DNA from: an uncultured beta proteobacterium
Lineage (GTDB): Bacteria > Pseudomonadota > Gammaproteobacteria > Burkholderiales > Burkholderiaceae_C
Length of the DNA: 32,912 nt
NCBI GenBank assembly: GCA_903906695.1
Contig: CAIVLG010000147.1
Span: 1 to 32,912 of the forward strand
Direction: 5' to 3'
In this document: piece after piece, positions 13,772 through 22,571 of the stretch
How positions within the stretch are numbered: the first letter of the stretch is position 1
How the letters are laid out: every line of letters starts with the position of its first letter
The notes under the pieces: model-generated
Seen by the model: the letters and a program-made list of their open reading frames with translations, nothing else
Told to the model about the DNA's origin: nothing
Databases searched by the model: none
Program-made: the position numbers and the translations under genes

Positions 13772-13776
13772 ACCAA

Positions 13777-15072
13777 TTAGAGTTTCTCCGCGGTCTTGAG
13801 GGCGCGCTTGAGGTCGTCGATCAGATCCTCCGGGTCTTCCAGGCCGATGGACAGTCGTATCGTGCCCTGCGTGATGCCGCCAGCGGCGAGCGCCTCGTCA
13901 CTCATGCGGAAATGCGTTGTGCTGGCTGGGTGAATCACCAGGCTGCGGCAGTCGCCTACATTGGCCAGGTGGCTGAAGACCTTGAGTGTCTCGACGAACT
14001 TCTTGCCTTGCTCGCGGCTGCCCTTCAAATCAAAGCTGAAGACCGAGCCGGCGCCGCGTGGCAGCAGCCTTTGCGCCAGCGCGTGGCTGGGGTGGCTCTC
14101 CAGCAGCGGGTGGCCGACGCGCGAGACGAAGGGGTTGGCCGCAAGAAACTCGACCACCTTGCGCGTATTGCTCATGTGGCGTTCCATGCGCAAGGAGAGT
14201 GTTTCTATGCCCTGCAGAATCAGCCAGGCTGAGTGCGGACTCATGCAGGCGCCAAAGTCACGCAGGCCTTCGCGCCGTGCCCGCAGCAGGAAGGCGCCGA
14301 CAGTGGACTCCTGACTGAACACCATGTTGTGAAAACCCTCGTAGGGTTCCGTGAGTTCCGGGAACTTGCCCGACTTGTCCCAGTCAAAACTGCCGCCATC
14401 CACCACCAGACCGCCGATCACGGTGCCGTGGCCGCTGAGGAACTTGGTGGCCGAGTGGTACACCAGATCGGCACCGTGCTCGAAGGGCTTGATGAGCCAG
14501 GGCGAGGTCAGTGTCGAGTCCACCAGCAGTGGCACGCCGGCCTCGTGCGCTATGGCCGAGACGGTGGCGATGTCGAGCACGTCCAGCCCGGGGTTGCCGA
14601 CGGTCTCGCCAAAGAACAGCTTGGTGTTGGGCCGCACGGCAGCGCGCCAGCCGTCAATGTCGCCAGGTTTGACGAAGGTGGTTTCAATACCAAAGCGGCG
14701 CAGCGTGTAGTGCAGCAGGTTCTGTGATCCGCCGTAAAGTGCTGTGGAGGCCACGATGTGCGAGCCGGCGCCCATCAGCGTGGCAACACTCAGGTGCAGT
14801 GCCGCCTGGCCGCTGGCGGTCGTGATGGCGCCAATGCCGCCTTCGAGCGCCGAGATGCGCTGCTCCAGCACCGCGTTGGTCGGGTTGCTGATGCGCGAGT
14901 AAACGTGGCCGGCGCGCTCCAGGTTGAAGAGGGCAGCGGCCTGATCACTGGACTCGAAAACGAAGGACGTGGTGAGGTGAATCGGCACCGCGCGCGCACC
15001 GGTGGCCGGGTCGGGTGCGGCACCGGCATGCAGTGCCAGGGTGTCAAAGCCGGGGTCAGAGTAGCCGGACAT
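13777..15072 (-). CDS. metY: O-acetylhomoserine sulfhydrylase
   Basis: 431 residues, ATG with AAAGGA seven bases upstream. It is a fold-type I PLP enzyme of the Cys/Met metabolism family: HVYSRISNPTNAVLEQRISALEGG near the start, PLLVDSTLTSPWL, and the PLP lysine K210 in YHSATKFLSGHG. The length and the motif set fit O-acetyl-L-homoserine aminocarboxypropyltransferase, which makes homocysteine (and methionine with methanethiol) from O-acetylhomoserine and sulfide. O-succinylhomoserine sulfhydrylase (MetZ) is usually shorter (about 400 residues). The gene appears to be transcribed on its own, with a palindromic repeat after it. Confidence 0.93.
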   Translation of the reverse strand: MSGYSDPGFDTLALHAGAAPDPATGARAVPIHLTTSFVFESSDQAAALFNLERAGHVYSRISNPTNAVLEQRISALEGGIGAITTASGQAALHLSVATLMGAGSHIVASTALYGGSQNLLHYTLRRFGIETTFVKPGDIDGWRAAVRPNTKLFFGETVGNPGLDVLDIATVSAIAHEAGVPLLVDSTLTSPWLIKPFEHGADLVYHSATKFLSGHGTVIGGLVVDGGSFDWDKSGKFPELTEPYEGFHNMVFSQESTVGAFLLRARREGLRDFGACMSPHSAWLILQGIETLSLRMERHMSNTRKVVEFLAANPFVSRVGHPLLESHPSHALAQRLLPRGAGSVFSFDLKGSREQGKKFVETLKVFSHLANVGDCRSLVIHPASTTHFRMSDEALAAGGITQGTIRLSIGLEDPEDLIDDLKRALKTAEKL

Positions 15073-15124
15073 GGTTTTCCTTTTGCGTATCGGGACAAGT
15101 CTGCATTATCCAGTTTGCAAATTC

Positions 15125-15153
15125 GTCATTGCGAGCGTAGCGCGGCAATCCAT
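15125..15153. repeat. Single arm of a dispersed extragenic repeat
   Basis: The sequence GTCATTGCGAGCGTAGCGCGG and the following bases to GCAATCCATG are a half-site of an inverted repeat common in beta- and gammaproteobacterial intergenic DNA. Here only one arm is present, in the region shared by the divergent metY and mazE starts. It may be a decayed remnant. Confidence 0.55.
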
Positions 15154-15194
15154 GCTTCGTGCTAACATTGTGCCAACTTTCCTTGGAGAAAAGT

Positions 15195-15443
15195 ATGCAA
15201 GTCGCAGTCCGAAAAATGGGGAATTCCCAAGGCATCCTGATTCCCAAACCGATTCTTTCGCAAGTCGGTCTTGAGGGTACGGCCGACTTGCAGGTGAAAA
15301 ACGGCGTGATCGAAATCCGGCCCGTTAAACGCAACCCACGCGAAGGCTGGGCCAAGGACAGTCAGGCTATCGCTTTGGCAAACGACGACCAACTGGCGTG
15401 GCCTGAATTTGCCAATGAGGGCGATGCGGAGCTGGTCTGGTGA
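15195..15443 (+). CDS. mazE: MazE/AbrB-type antitoxin
   Basis: The ATG at 15195 has GGAG upstream and gives 82 residues. MQVAVRKMGNSQGILIPKPI is the swapped-hairpin AbrB/MazE DNA-binding motif, and the acidic C-terminal half (WPEFANEGDAELVW) would occupy the toxin groove. It overlaps the toxin gene by four bases (GTGA) and should repress its own promoter, located in the short gap after metY. Confidence 0.9.
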   Translation: MQVAVRKMGNSQGILIPKPILSQVGLEGTADLQVKNGVIEIRPVKRNPREGWAKDSQAIALANDDQLAWPEFANEGDAELVW

Positions 15444-15781
15444 GCGCTGTGGCGGTCAAGACCGGTGAGGTGTGGCTGGCCAATCTGGATCCAACGGTCG
15501 GCAGCGAAATCCAGAAGACCCGCCCGTGTGTCGTGATCTCTCCCGCTGAAATGCACGATTACCTGCGCACGGTCATCGTGGCACCCATGACCACCGGGTC
15601 CCGCTCTGCGGGTTTTCGTATCCCCATCACGTTTCAGGGCAAATCGGGCTTGATTCTGCTCGATCAGATTCGCACATTGGACAAATCGCGAATGGCTAAA
15701 AGGGTCGGTGCCATTCATGGCGTTACTCTGGAGAAAACATTGAGAACCCTGCAGGCCGTGTTTGAGCCGGCTCAGTCATAA
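15440..15781 (+). CDS. mazF: MazF/PemK-type mRNA interferase
   Basis: 113 residues from a GTG start overlapping the mazE stop. The family motifs are present: GEVWLANLDPTVGSE, the basic KTRPCVVIS strand, PMTTGSRSAGFRIPI and LDQIRTLDKSRM. MazF toxins cleave mRNA at short specific sequences. The catalytic Arg and Thr positions look intact, so it is probably an active toxin, neutralised by the product of the preceding gene. Confidence 0.9.
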   Translation: MSAVAVKTGEVWLANLDPTVGSEIQKTRPCVVISPAEMHDYLRTVIVAPMTTGSRSAGFRIPITFQGKSGLILLDQIRTLDKSRMAKRVGAIHGVTLEKTLRTLQAVFEPAQS

Positions 15782-15841
15782 GCCACAGTATCACTGCGCT
15801 TAATGCGGACGACGGGGAAGGGTCTGGGATAATCCGACCCC

Positions 15842-16942
15842 ATGAGCGGCAACACCTTCGGAAACCTTTTCGCAGTCACCAACTTCGGTGAATCCCACGG
15901 CCAGGCCATCGGCTGCGTGATCGACGGCTGCCCGCCGGGAATGATTCTGGGCGAGGTCGACATCCAGCCTGATCTGGACCGGCGCCGCCCCGGCACCAGC
16001 AAATTCGTGACGCAACGCAACGAGCCCGACACGGTAGAAATCTTGAGCGGTGTCTATGAGGGCAAGACCACTGGCACGCCGATCTGCCTGCTGATCAAAA
16101 ACACCGATCAGCGCAGCAAGGACTACACCGCTATTGCGCAGACCTTCCGTCCCGGGCATGCTGATTACAGCTATTTCCAGAAGTACGGCATCCGCGATCC
16201 GCGCGGTGGTGGGCGCTCCAGCGCACGCTTGACGGCACCGATGGTGGCTGCCGGTGCGGTCGCCAAGAAGTGGCTGGCCCAGCAGTACGGCACCGTGTTT
16301 CGTGGCTGCATGACACAGATGGGCGAACTGGTCATTCCCTTCGAGTCCTGGGACTTGGTGCCCAACAACCCGTTCTTTGCGCCGGTGGCGGATGTGTCGG
16401 CCCTTGAAAACTATCTGGAGGCCTTGCGCAAGGCCGGCGACTCTTGCGGCGCCCGCATTCGTGTCTGCGCGAGTGGCGTCCCCGTCGGTCTGGGTGAGCC
16501 TTTGTTTGACAAGCTCGACGCTGATATTGCTTACGCCATGATGGGCATCAATGCCGTCAAGGGCGTCGAGATCGGTGCCGGCTTTGCCAGTGTGGCGCAG
16601 CGTGGCAGCATGCATGGCGACTCGCTCTCGCCGCAAGGTTTCAGGACCAATAACGCGGGCGGTGTGCTCGGTGGCATCAGCAGCGGGCAGGATCTGGAAG
16701 TCTCCATCGTGGTGAAACCCACCAGTTCGATACTGACGCCGCGGGAGTCGATTGACATCTCGGGCCAGTCGGTCGAAGTCAGCACCAAAGGCCGGCACGA
16801 TCCCTGTGTAGGCATTCGCGCCACACCGATTGCCGAGGCGATGCTGGCACTGGTGGTTATGGAGCATGCCCTGCGTCACAGGGCGCAGTGCGGAGATGTG
16901 GTGACGTGCTTGAGGCCGATCACTTCGGCGTCAAGTGGGTAG
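15842..16942 (+). CDS. aroC: Chorismate synthase
   Basis: 366 residues. Characteristic stretches include [19 protein letters not shown], the flavin-binding [12 protein letters not shown] region, and [20 protein letters not shown] with GGISSGQDL. The enzyme converts 5-enolpyruvylshikimate 3-phosphate to chorismate and needs reduced FMN. Length and motifs are those of the usual bacterial enzyme. The start is a clear ATG, though the upstream ribosome-binding site is weak. The YegQ-like gene follows after eight bases, implying one transcript. Confidence 0.97.
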   Translation: MSGNTFGNLFAVTNFGESHGQAIGCVIDGCPPGMILGEVDIQPDLDRRRPGTSKFVTQRNEPDTVEILSGVYEGKTTGTPICLLIKNTDQRSKDYTAIAQTFRPGHADYSYFQKYGIRDPRGGGRSSARLTAPMVAAGAVAKKWLAQQYGTVFRGCMTQMGELVIPFESWDLVPNNPFFAPVADVSALENYLEALRKAGDSCGARIRVCASGVPVGLGEPLFDKLDADIAYAMMGINAVKGVEIGAGFASVAQRGSMHGDSLSPQGFRTNNAGGVLGGISSGQDLEVSIVVKPTSSILTPRESIDISGQSVEVSTKGRHDPCVGIRATPIAEAMLALVVMEHALRHRAQCGDVVTCLRPITSASSG

Positions 16943-16949
16943 CCCGCGC

Positions 16950-18293
16950 ATGATCCTGAAGAAACCCGAATTGCTGGCGCCAGCTGGCTCGCTGAAGATG
17001 CTGCAGACCGCGTTCGCCTTCGGTGCGACGGCTGTTTATGCCGGCCAGCCGCGTTACTCGCTGCGGGTGCGCAACAACGACTTTGGCAATACAGACGTGT
17101 TGCAGCAGGGTATTGATCTGGCGCATCAGTTGGGTCACAAGTTCTATCTGGTGTCCAACATCTTTCCGCACGACAACAAGGTGAAGAACTACGTGCAGAA
17201 CATGGCGCCGGTGATCGCCTTGAAGCCCGACGCGCTGATCATGTCCGACCCCGGCCTCATCATGCTGGTGCGCGAGACCTGGCCCGAGATGGAAATCCAC
17301 CTGTCAGTGCAGGCCAATACCGTCAACTCGGCAGCGGTGCGCTTCTGGAAAAGTGTGGGTGTGGCCCGGGTCATTCTGTCGCGCGAGCTGTCGCTTGATC
17401 AGGTGGCGCAGATTCGTCAGGAGTGCCCGGATACCGAGATCGAAGTGTTTGTGCACGGCGCGCTGTGCATCGCCTACTCCGGGCGCTGTCTGCTCTCGGG
17501 CTATTTCAACCACCGCGATGCGAATCAGGGCAGTTGCACCAACTCCTGCCGCTGGGATTACAAGACGCAGCCTGGCGTGGTCGATGCGTCGGGCGATATT
17601 CTGGCGCCCAAAGAGGCCGCCGAGCGTGTGCATGAACTTGTGCGCGATCAGGTCTACCTGATCGAGGAGGGCCAGCGCCCAGGCAGTTACATGCCGGTCG
17701 AGGAAGACGAGCACGGCACTTACGTGATGAATTCGAAGGATCTGCGCGCCATCGAGCACGTCGCACGGTTGGTCGAAATTGGTGTCGATTCGCTCAAGAT
17801 CGAAGGCCGCACCAAGAGCCCCTACTACGTGGCACGCACGGTGCAAAGTTACGCCCGTGCCATTGCGGATGCCGTGGCCGGTCGCGATCTCGATCCGGCG
17901 CTTCTTGGTCAGCTCGAAGGTCTGGCCAACCGGGGATATACCTCAGGCTTTTTTCAGCGCCATGTGCCGGAGGAAACGCAGAACTATCTGCGTGGTTATT
18001 CGGAATCGGGTCGCAGCCTGTACGTCGGCGATGTGATCTCCTTTGACGCCGCGCGCGGCTTGGCCGAGGTGAATGTGAGAAATCGGTTCGCGGTGGGTGA
18101 CTGGCTGGAGATCATTCAGCCCGCTGGCAACAGCGATGTGCATTTGACGCACATTGAAAACGTGGAGGCGCAACCCATGACGGTAGCGCCAGGCAGCGGA
18201 CATACAGTGTGGTTGCCACTGCCGGAGAGTGCGGTGGGTGCCTTTGTGGCGCGCTACCTGTCAGCGCCCGAGGCGCAGAGTTTGGGTGCCTGA
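16950..18293 (+). CDS. trhP: U32 peptidase-family protein, YegQ/TrhP-like
   Basis: 447 residues from the ATG eight bases after aroC; a GTG 15 bases upstream would overlap aroC. The U32 signature E165-V-F-V-H-G-A-L-C173-x6-C180 is present, and further cysteines C196 and C200 (GSCTNSCRW) complete the usual set. The C-terminal beta-rich domain (about 360-435) is that of the YegQ group. In E. coli, YegQ (TrhP) takes part in prephenate-dependent formation of 5-hydroxyuridine in tRNA. Its placement directly after chorismate synthase is suggestive, because prephenate derives from chorismate. Confidence 0.85.
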   Translation: MILKKPELLAPAGSLKMLQTAFAFGATAVYAGQPRYSLRVRNNDFGNTDVLQQGIDLAHQLGHKFYLVSNIFPHDNKVKNYVQNMAPVIALKPDALIMSDPGLIMLVRETWPEMEIHLSVQANTVNSAAVRFWKSVGVARVILSRELSLDQVAQIRQECPDTEIEVFVHGALCIAYSGRCLLSGYFNHRDANQGSCTNSCRWDYKTQPGVVDASGDILAPKEAAERVHELVRDQVYLIEEGQRPGSYMPVEEDEHGTYVMNSKDLRAIEHVARLVEIGVDSLKIEGRTKSPYYVARTVQSYARAIADAVAGRDLDPALLGQLEGLANRGYTSGFFQRHVPEETQNYLRGYSESGRSLYVGDVISFDAARGLAEVNVRNRFAVGDWLEIIQPAGNSDVHLTHIENVEAQPMTVAPGSGHTVWLPLPESAVGAFVARYLSAPEAQSLGA

Positions 18294-18297
18294 ATCC

Positions 18298-18717
18298 GTG
18301 GCGCTGATCGCTTCACCACCCTTGTTGGAAATCAGCGAAGCCGAAGTCGAGTTGACGGCGATTCGCGCGCAGGGAGCGGGCGGACAAAACGTCAACAAGG
18401 TATCGAGCGCGATTCATTTGCGCTTCAACATTGCCGCATCATCCCTGCCGGAGGCGGTGCGGCAACGGCTGCTGGCTCTGCACGACAGCCGCATCAGCAA
18501 GGACGGCGTGCTGGTGATCAAGGCGCAGCAGCATCGCACGCAGGAGATGAACCGGCTCGACGCCTTGTTGCGCCTGCATGAGCTGGTCAACAGCGTGGCG
18601 CTGCCACCCAAGCCCCGGCGCGCCACCAAGCCGAGCTATGCATCGAGGCAAAGACTGCGCGTTGCCAAGCGTCAGCGTTCAGAGACCAAAGCCCTTCGGG
18701 CCCGTATCATCGACTGA
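18298..18717 (+). CDS. arfB: Peptidyl-tRNA hydrolase ArfB
   Basis: A GTG at 18298, five bases after the preceding stop, gives 139 residues, the usual ArfB length; a GTG at 18286 is the alternative. The catalytic R-A-Q-G-A-G28-G29-Q30-N-V-N-K-V motif is complete, and the C-terminal basic tail (RQRLRVAKRQRSETKALRARI) is the part that enters the mRNA channel of stalled ribosomes. ArfB releases nascent chains from non-stop ribosomes. The 3' end overlaps the convergent thioesterase gene by 39 bases. Confidence 0.9.
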   Translation: MALIASPPLLEISEAEVELTAIRAQGAGGQNVNKVSSAIHLRFNIAASSLPEAVRQRLLALHDSRISKDGVLVIKAQQHRTQEMNRLDALLRLHELVNSVALPPKPRRATKPSYASRQRLRVAKRQRSETKALRARIID

Positions 18718-19140
18718 CGGGTTCTTGGCCCGACGACTTAAGTGGACCGAGGAGGTGGCGGTCGCCGTGAGCTCGCCTTGCTCGTTGAACAGGTCGGCCC
18801 TCAGATAGCCGATTGTTTTCCCGAGTTTCACGATGGCACCGGTGGCCGTGTACTTGCCGGCTCGCGATGGTCTCAGAAAACTTACGTTGATGTCAATCGA
18901 CGACATCGTCACTGCGAACTTTTCGGTCGCGATAACCAGATGGGCCATCGCCGCGTCGAGCATAGAGGTAATGTAGCCGCCCTGCACAATGTCATGCGAG
19001 TGGCAGCAATTCAAGTCGGGCTCGAACTGCATCGTCAACTGGTTGCTTTCGGGAGCGAATTCAATCACGCTGCCATTGAGCGTCTGGACGCAGGCCGGTC
19101 TGTGCTGGTTGAGCAGTGCAGTGATTTCTGAGGGGGTCAT
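18679..19140 (-). CDS. PaaI-type hotdog thioesterase
   Basis: The ATG at 19140 gives 153 residues; a strong ribosome-binding site is not visible. The hotdog helix region reads HSHDIVQGGYITSMLDAAMAHLV (in part) and the following strands show SIDINVSFLRPSRAGKY, as in PaaI/ComA-like acyl-CoA thioesterases. The usual Asp/Asn-Gly pair of the active site appears as V-Q-G-G with Asp50 nearby. It is convergent with arfB (39-base overlap) and divergent from ylqF. Substrate unknown. Confidence 0.85.
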   Translation of the reverse strand: MTPSEITALLNQHRPACVQTLNGSVIEFAPESNQLTMQFEPDLNCCHSHDIVQGGYITSMLDAAMAHLVIATEKFAVTMSSIDINVSFLRPSRAGKYTATGAIVKLGKTIGYLRADLFNEQGELTATATSSVHLSRRAKNPSVDDTGPKGFGL

Positions 19141-19276
19141 GAACTTGTGGTCGCTGTGTGTCTTGTTGTCGCTCAGTTTATCGCCGATCAGTCTGGCGTC
19201 CCGATTACATCGCACAGGACTGATAATGCTTGAGCGCCGGAGAATCCGGTCTGAATTGACGAAATGGCGGAGGCAG

Positions 19277-20221
19277 ATGGCGATCCAGTGGTTTCCGGGT
19301 CATATGCATTTGACCCGCAAAGCGATCAGCGAACGCGTCAAGAATATCGATGTGGTGATCGAAGTGCTTGATGCTCGACTGCCGGGGTCGAGTGCGAATC
19401 CTATGCTGGCCGAACTCACGGCTGGCAAACCCGTGCTCAAGGTGCTCAACAAGCAGGACCTCGCCGACCCGGAGTGCACCGGCTTGTGGCTGGCGCATTA
19501 CAACAGTCTTTCGGGGACGCGGGCGCTGGCGCTGGATGCCAGCGTTGCGGCACCGGCCAAGGTACTTGTGCAGGCTTGTCGCGCCCTGGCACCGAGTCGC
19601 AGTGGCATGGTCAAGCCGATGCGGGTGCTGATTTGCGGCATTCCGAATGTCGGTAAGTCGACGCTGATCAACACCCTGACCGCCAGGAAAGCGGCCAAAA
19701 CCGGCGACGAGGCGGGTATCACCAAGCTCGAACAACGCATCTCTCTGGCTGACGACTTTTACCTGTTCGATACGCCAGGCATTCTCTGGCCGCGCATCAT
19801 CGTCGCCGAAAGTGGCTACAAGCTTGCTGCCAGCGGCGCCATCGGCCGCAACGCTTTCAACGAAGAAGAGGTCGCGCTGGAGTTGTTGGCTTACCTAAAG
19901 ACTCAATACGCCACGCTGTTGCAGGATCGTTTCAAGCTCGATGCCGTTGCCAATCTGAGTGATGAAGAATTGCTGGAAGCGATTGGTCGCAAACGCGGAG
20001 CGTTGCAGGGCGGCAAGCGCGTCAATCTGCAAAAGGCCGCCGAGATCGTGATCTACGATTTTCGCGCTGGGGCGCTCGGTCGCATCACGCTTGAGACACC
20101 GCAGGAGTTCGCCCAGTGGCTGATGGTCGGGCGCAAGCTTGACGCGCAGCGGCAAGTCAGGAAGGACGCGATCGAACTGGACCGGAGAATCAGGTTCAAG
20201 AAGCTACCCAAGCCCCCCTGA
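19277..20221 (+). CDS. ylqF: Ribosome biogenesis GTPase YlqF/RbgA
   Basis: The ATG at 19277 reads MAIQWFPGHMHLTRKAI, the classic RbgA start; GGAGG lies close upstream. The GTPase motifs are circularly permuted: G4 NKQD at 58-61, then G1 GIPNVGKST at 121-129 and G3 DTPG at 165-168. The product is 314 residues. YlqF acts in late assembly of the large ribosomal subunit. The C-terminal domain is of normal length and is followed after 23 bp by the convergent ferredoxin gene. Confidence 0.92.
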   Translation: MAIQWFPGHMHLTRKAISERVKNIDVVIEVLDARLPGSSANPMLAELTAGKPVLKVLNKQDLADPECTGLWLAHYNSLSGTRALALDASVAAPAKVLVQACRALAPSRSGMVKPMRVLICGIPNVGKSTLINTLTARKAAKTGDEAGITKLEQRISLADDFYLFDTPGILWPRIIVAESGYKLAASGAIGRNAFNEEEVALELLAYLKTQYATLLQDRFKLDAVANLSDEELLEAIGRKRGALQGGKRVNLQKAAEIVIYDFRAGALGRITLETPQEFAQWLMVGRKLDAQRQVRKDAIELDRRIRFKKLPKPP

Positions 20222-20244
20222 GCGCCGGCTTCGCGCCTGGTGCT

Positions 20245-20538
20245 TCAAGTGCCCCTGCGCAAAACCAGATCGGAACAGGGAAAAGCAACACAGGGCAACG
20301 CATAGCCTTCAACCTTTTCCTCAGCGCTCAGCCCAGGCCATTCGATCTCGTAACGCACCCGACCCTGCATCAGTTGCGAAATGCAGGTGCGGCAGGTACC
20401 GTTGCGGCACGAACTGGGCCAGTCGATACCAGCTTGCTCGAGTGACAGCAGCACAGGTTGATTCGAGAAAGCGTCGAACTGGTGTCCTTCAGGCTCGGTT
20501 TGGCCGGTGAACAATACGGGGTTTTTGTTGGCGTCCAC
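20245..20538 (-). CDS. Plant-type 2Fe-2S ferredoxin
   Basis: 97 residues from a GTG. Four cysteines fit the plant-type [2Fe-2S] pattern: C44-x4-C49-x2-C52 and C83 (SSCRNGTCRTC and LPC). The CRNGTCRTC form is common in stand-alone ferredoxins and in the reductase ends of oxygenases. It has no reductase domain, so it is a small electron carrier. Partner unknown; the gene shares a promoter gap with the divergent DHH gene. Confidence 0.88.
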   Translation of the reverse strand: MDANKNPVLFTGQTEPEGHQFDAFSNQPVLLSLEQAGIDWPSSCRNGTCRTCISQLMQGRVRYEIEWPGLSAEEKVEGYALPCVAFPCSDLVLRRGT

Positions 20539-20572
20539 GTCCCAATTTTAGGCGCCGCGTTATGATTCCCGT

Positions 20573-21493
20573 ATGAGAACACTGCTCCCGCTGAGCCTGC
20601 TGCTGCCACCTGACAGAAATGATTCGCATCCACTGGTGATTTACCACGGACGCAATTGCCCGGACGGGTTCGCAGCGGCGCTGGCGGCCTGGCTTTTTTA
20701 TGAAGGACAGGCCGAGTTTTTGGGGCTGGACCATGGCGACATCAAATCGGTGGATGACCTGCCTGTGCTCAATGGCCGCGCCGTCTACATTCTGGATTTT
20801 TCGTTTTCCTCAGAGATCTTGCGCCCGATAGAGCAGCGCGCCGCCAAACTGGTGCTGCTTGATCATCACAAGAGTGCGGCCGACAAGTTGAGTGGTTTTG
20901 ATTGTCGCTGCGGCGGCGTGCACTTCGATATGAAGAAGTCGGGCTGCAGGCTGGCGTGGGAGTTTTTCCAGCGTGAGCAGCCGCTGCCCGATCTGGTGCG
21001 TTTTGTCGAAGACCGAGACATCTGGGTCTGGAAATACCCCGAGAGCGTTGGCTTTCTGGCAGCGTTGGATATGGAGCCGATGGTGTTCGAGCGCTGGCAT
21101 GAGATTAGCGGTTTTGACGCCGCGCAACTGTCGCACTATATCGAGCGTGGCACGGCGATGGACCAGAAGTTCTACAAGCTCGCGCTGGATATCGCCGAGG
21201 CGGTGCAGCCGATCACCTTCAACGGGCAGAGTGGTCTGATGGCCAACGCGCCCGGCGCGTTCCACAGTCTGGTCGGCGATATTCTGAGCAAGCAGAGCGG
21301 TACCTTTGCCCTGCTGTGGAATATTGACAAAAGCGGCGTCGTCAAAGTTGGTTTGCGCTCGCAGCCCGGCTTCAATTGCATTCCCTTGGCTGAAAGCATG
21401 CATGGCGGGGGTCATGCGCAGGCCTGTGGATTCAAAATGGATTTGCAAAGGTTGCCGGAGTTGCTCGGTGGGAACTTGGTGGCGGGCCGTTGA
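20573..21493 (+). CDS. DHH-family phosphoesterase
   Basis: 306 residues. Motifs of the DHH superfamily are present: VIYHGRNCPDGFAAA, YILDFSF, KLVLLDHHKSA and, near the C terminus, HGGGHAQACGF of the DHHA1 domain. Such proteins are metal-dependent phosphoesterases acting on oligonucleotides, cyclic dinucleotides or polyphosphate. The short form seen here, with NCPDGF replacing the usual DxDG, is the single-domain type annotated as DHHA1/phosphohydrolase. The substrate cannot be given. The ATG lies 34 bp from the divergent ferredoxin start. Confidence 0.85.
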   Translation: MRTLLPLSLLLPPDRNDSHPLVIYHGRNCPDGFAAALAAWLFYEGQAEFLGLDHGDIKSVDDLPVLNGRAVYILDFSFSSEILRPIEQRAAKLVLLDHHKSAADKLSGFDCRCGGVHFDMKKSGCRLAWEFFQREQPLPDLVRFVEDRDIWVWKYPESVGFLAALDMEPMVFERWHEISGFDAAQLSHYIERGTAMDQKFYKLALDIAEAVQPITFNGQSGLMANAPGAFHSLVGDILSKQSGTFALLWNIDKSGVVKVGLRSQPGFNCIPLAESMHGGGHAQACGFKMDLQRLPELLGGNLVAGR

Positions 21494-21564
21494 GGCGTGC
21501 CAAGCAGAAATCGCCGTCCTCCGTTAGCATGCGGAGGTCAATCAACAAACCGGACTTTTCACCG

Positions 21565-22566
21565 ATGAAACAAGAGATGAGCCCGAGCACCGCGTGGCAA
21601 GAAAATGTTGCGCCCGACGAGGAGCAGCGCTTCGCCGACTATGGCCGGCAATTTACGTCCTTGCAGGCGCGTAAGTCCAAGAAATATGGAAATGGTCGCG
21701 CCTTGCACCGCAAGCAGTTGACCGCTGCGCAGGGTCGCCTGGAGGTGCTCGGCGGCCCGCCTGAGTTCGCGCGGCATGGCTTGTTTGAGAAGGCTGGCGA
21801 GTTTGATGTGTGGGTGCGCCTTTCCAACGGCGGCATGGACCGCGCGCCGGACCGCACGCCCGACATCCGCGGTTTTGCGATCAGTGTGCGCGGTGTTCAA
21901 GGCGATTCTGCTCTGGGCAACGGACCCGCCAAGAGTCAGGATTTCACACTGATCAATCAGGAAGTGTTTGGTTTTTCCAATAGCGAAGAATTCGTTGCCT
22001 TTGTGCTGGCGGCTGCTGACGGCAATGGCAGTCTGCTCAGATACCTGCTGCGCCGTTACGGGCTGCTGGCCGGCCCGGCCCGCCTGTTGAAAATGATCAA
22101 GACGGTTGGCAAGCCGTTTGGTGGCTTTGCCAATGAGCCGCTTTACAGCGCTGTGCCGATGGCCTGCGGCCCTTACGCGGTGCGCGTGCGGCTGATGCCC
22201 AGTGCTGCCAACGGTGCGGCCGCGCCCGGCGCCAATCAGGACTGGGGCGCTGACTTTGCCGCCCGCCTGTCACGCCAGGAATTGCGGTGGGATTTGCAAC
22301 TGCAGGCCTTTGTCAGCGAAGCGCTGACGCCGATCGAAGACGCTAGTGTCAACTGGTCCACGCCCTATGCCACCGTGGCTCGTCTCACGTTGCCGCTGCA
22401 GGACTGCGCATCGATCAAGGGACAGGCACTGCTGGCGCAAGTGGAAGCAGCCGTGTTCGACCCCTGGCAGGCACTCGCCGTGCACCGTCCGCTGGGCGAC
22501 GTCCAACGAGCCCGCAAGGTGGTCTATTTCGAAAGCCAGAAGGGCCGTGGCGCGGTTGGAGGTTGA
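21565..22566 (+). CDS. Catalase-fold protein
   Basis: 333 residues from the ATG at 21565 (MKQEMSPSTAW); other in-frame ATGs at 21529 and 21577 are possible and none has a strong ribosome-binding site. The stretch RALHRKQLTAAQGRLEVLGG followed by FDVWVRLSNGG and DIRGFAISVRG resembles the heme-facing strands of catalases, with His in the 'LHRK' position. The proximal R-x-x-x-Y helix of true catalases is not evident. It is therefore a short catalase-like heme protein of uncertain activity. It overlaps the translation-initiation region of the DsbA-family gene that follows. Confidence 0.75.
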   Translation: MKQEMSPSTAWQENVAPDEEQRFADYGRQFTSLQARKSKKYGNGRALHRKQLTAAQGRLEVLGGPPEFARHGLFEKAGEFDVWVRLSNGGMDRAPDRTPDIRGFAISVRGVQGDSALGNGPAKSQDFTLINQEVFGFSNSEEFVAFVLAAADGNGSLLRYLLRRYGLLAGPARLLKMIKTVGKPFGGFANEPLYSAVPMACGPYAVRVRLMPSAANGAAAPGANQDWGADFAARLSRQELRWDLQLQAFVSEALTPIEDASVNWSTPYATVARLTLPLQDCASIKGQALLAQVEAAVFDPWQALAVHRPLGDVQRARKVVYFESQKGRGAVGG

Positions 22567-22571
22567 ATCCA

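Noticed and set aside
13654..13776. N-terminal extension of the alpha/beta hydrolase (VVIAGLTRNP...IPDQVRDD)
   Set aside because: This is the translation of the palindromic repeat at 13701-13771. The ATG at 13653 with AAGGA upstream is the better start.
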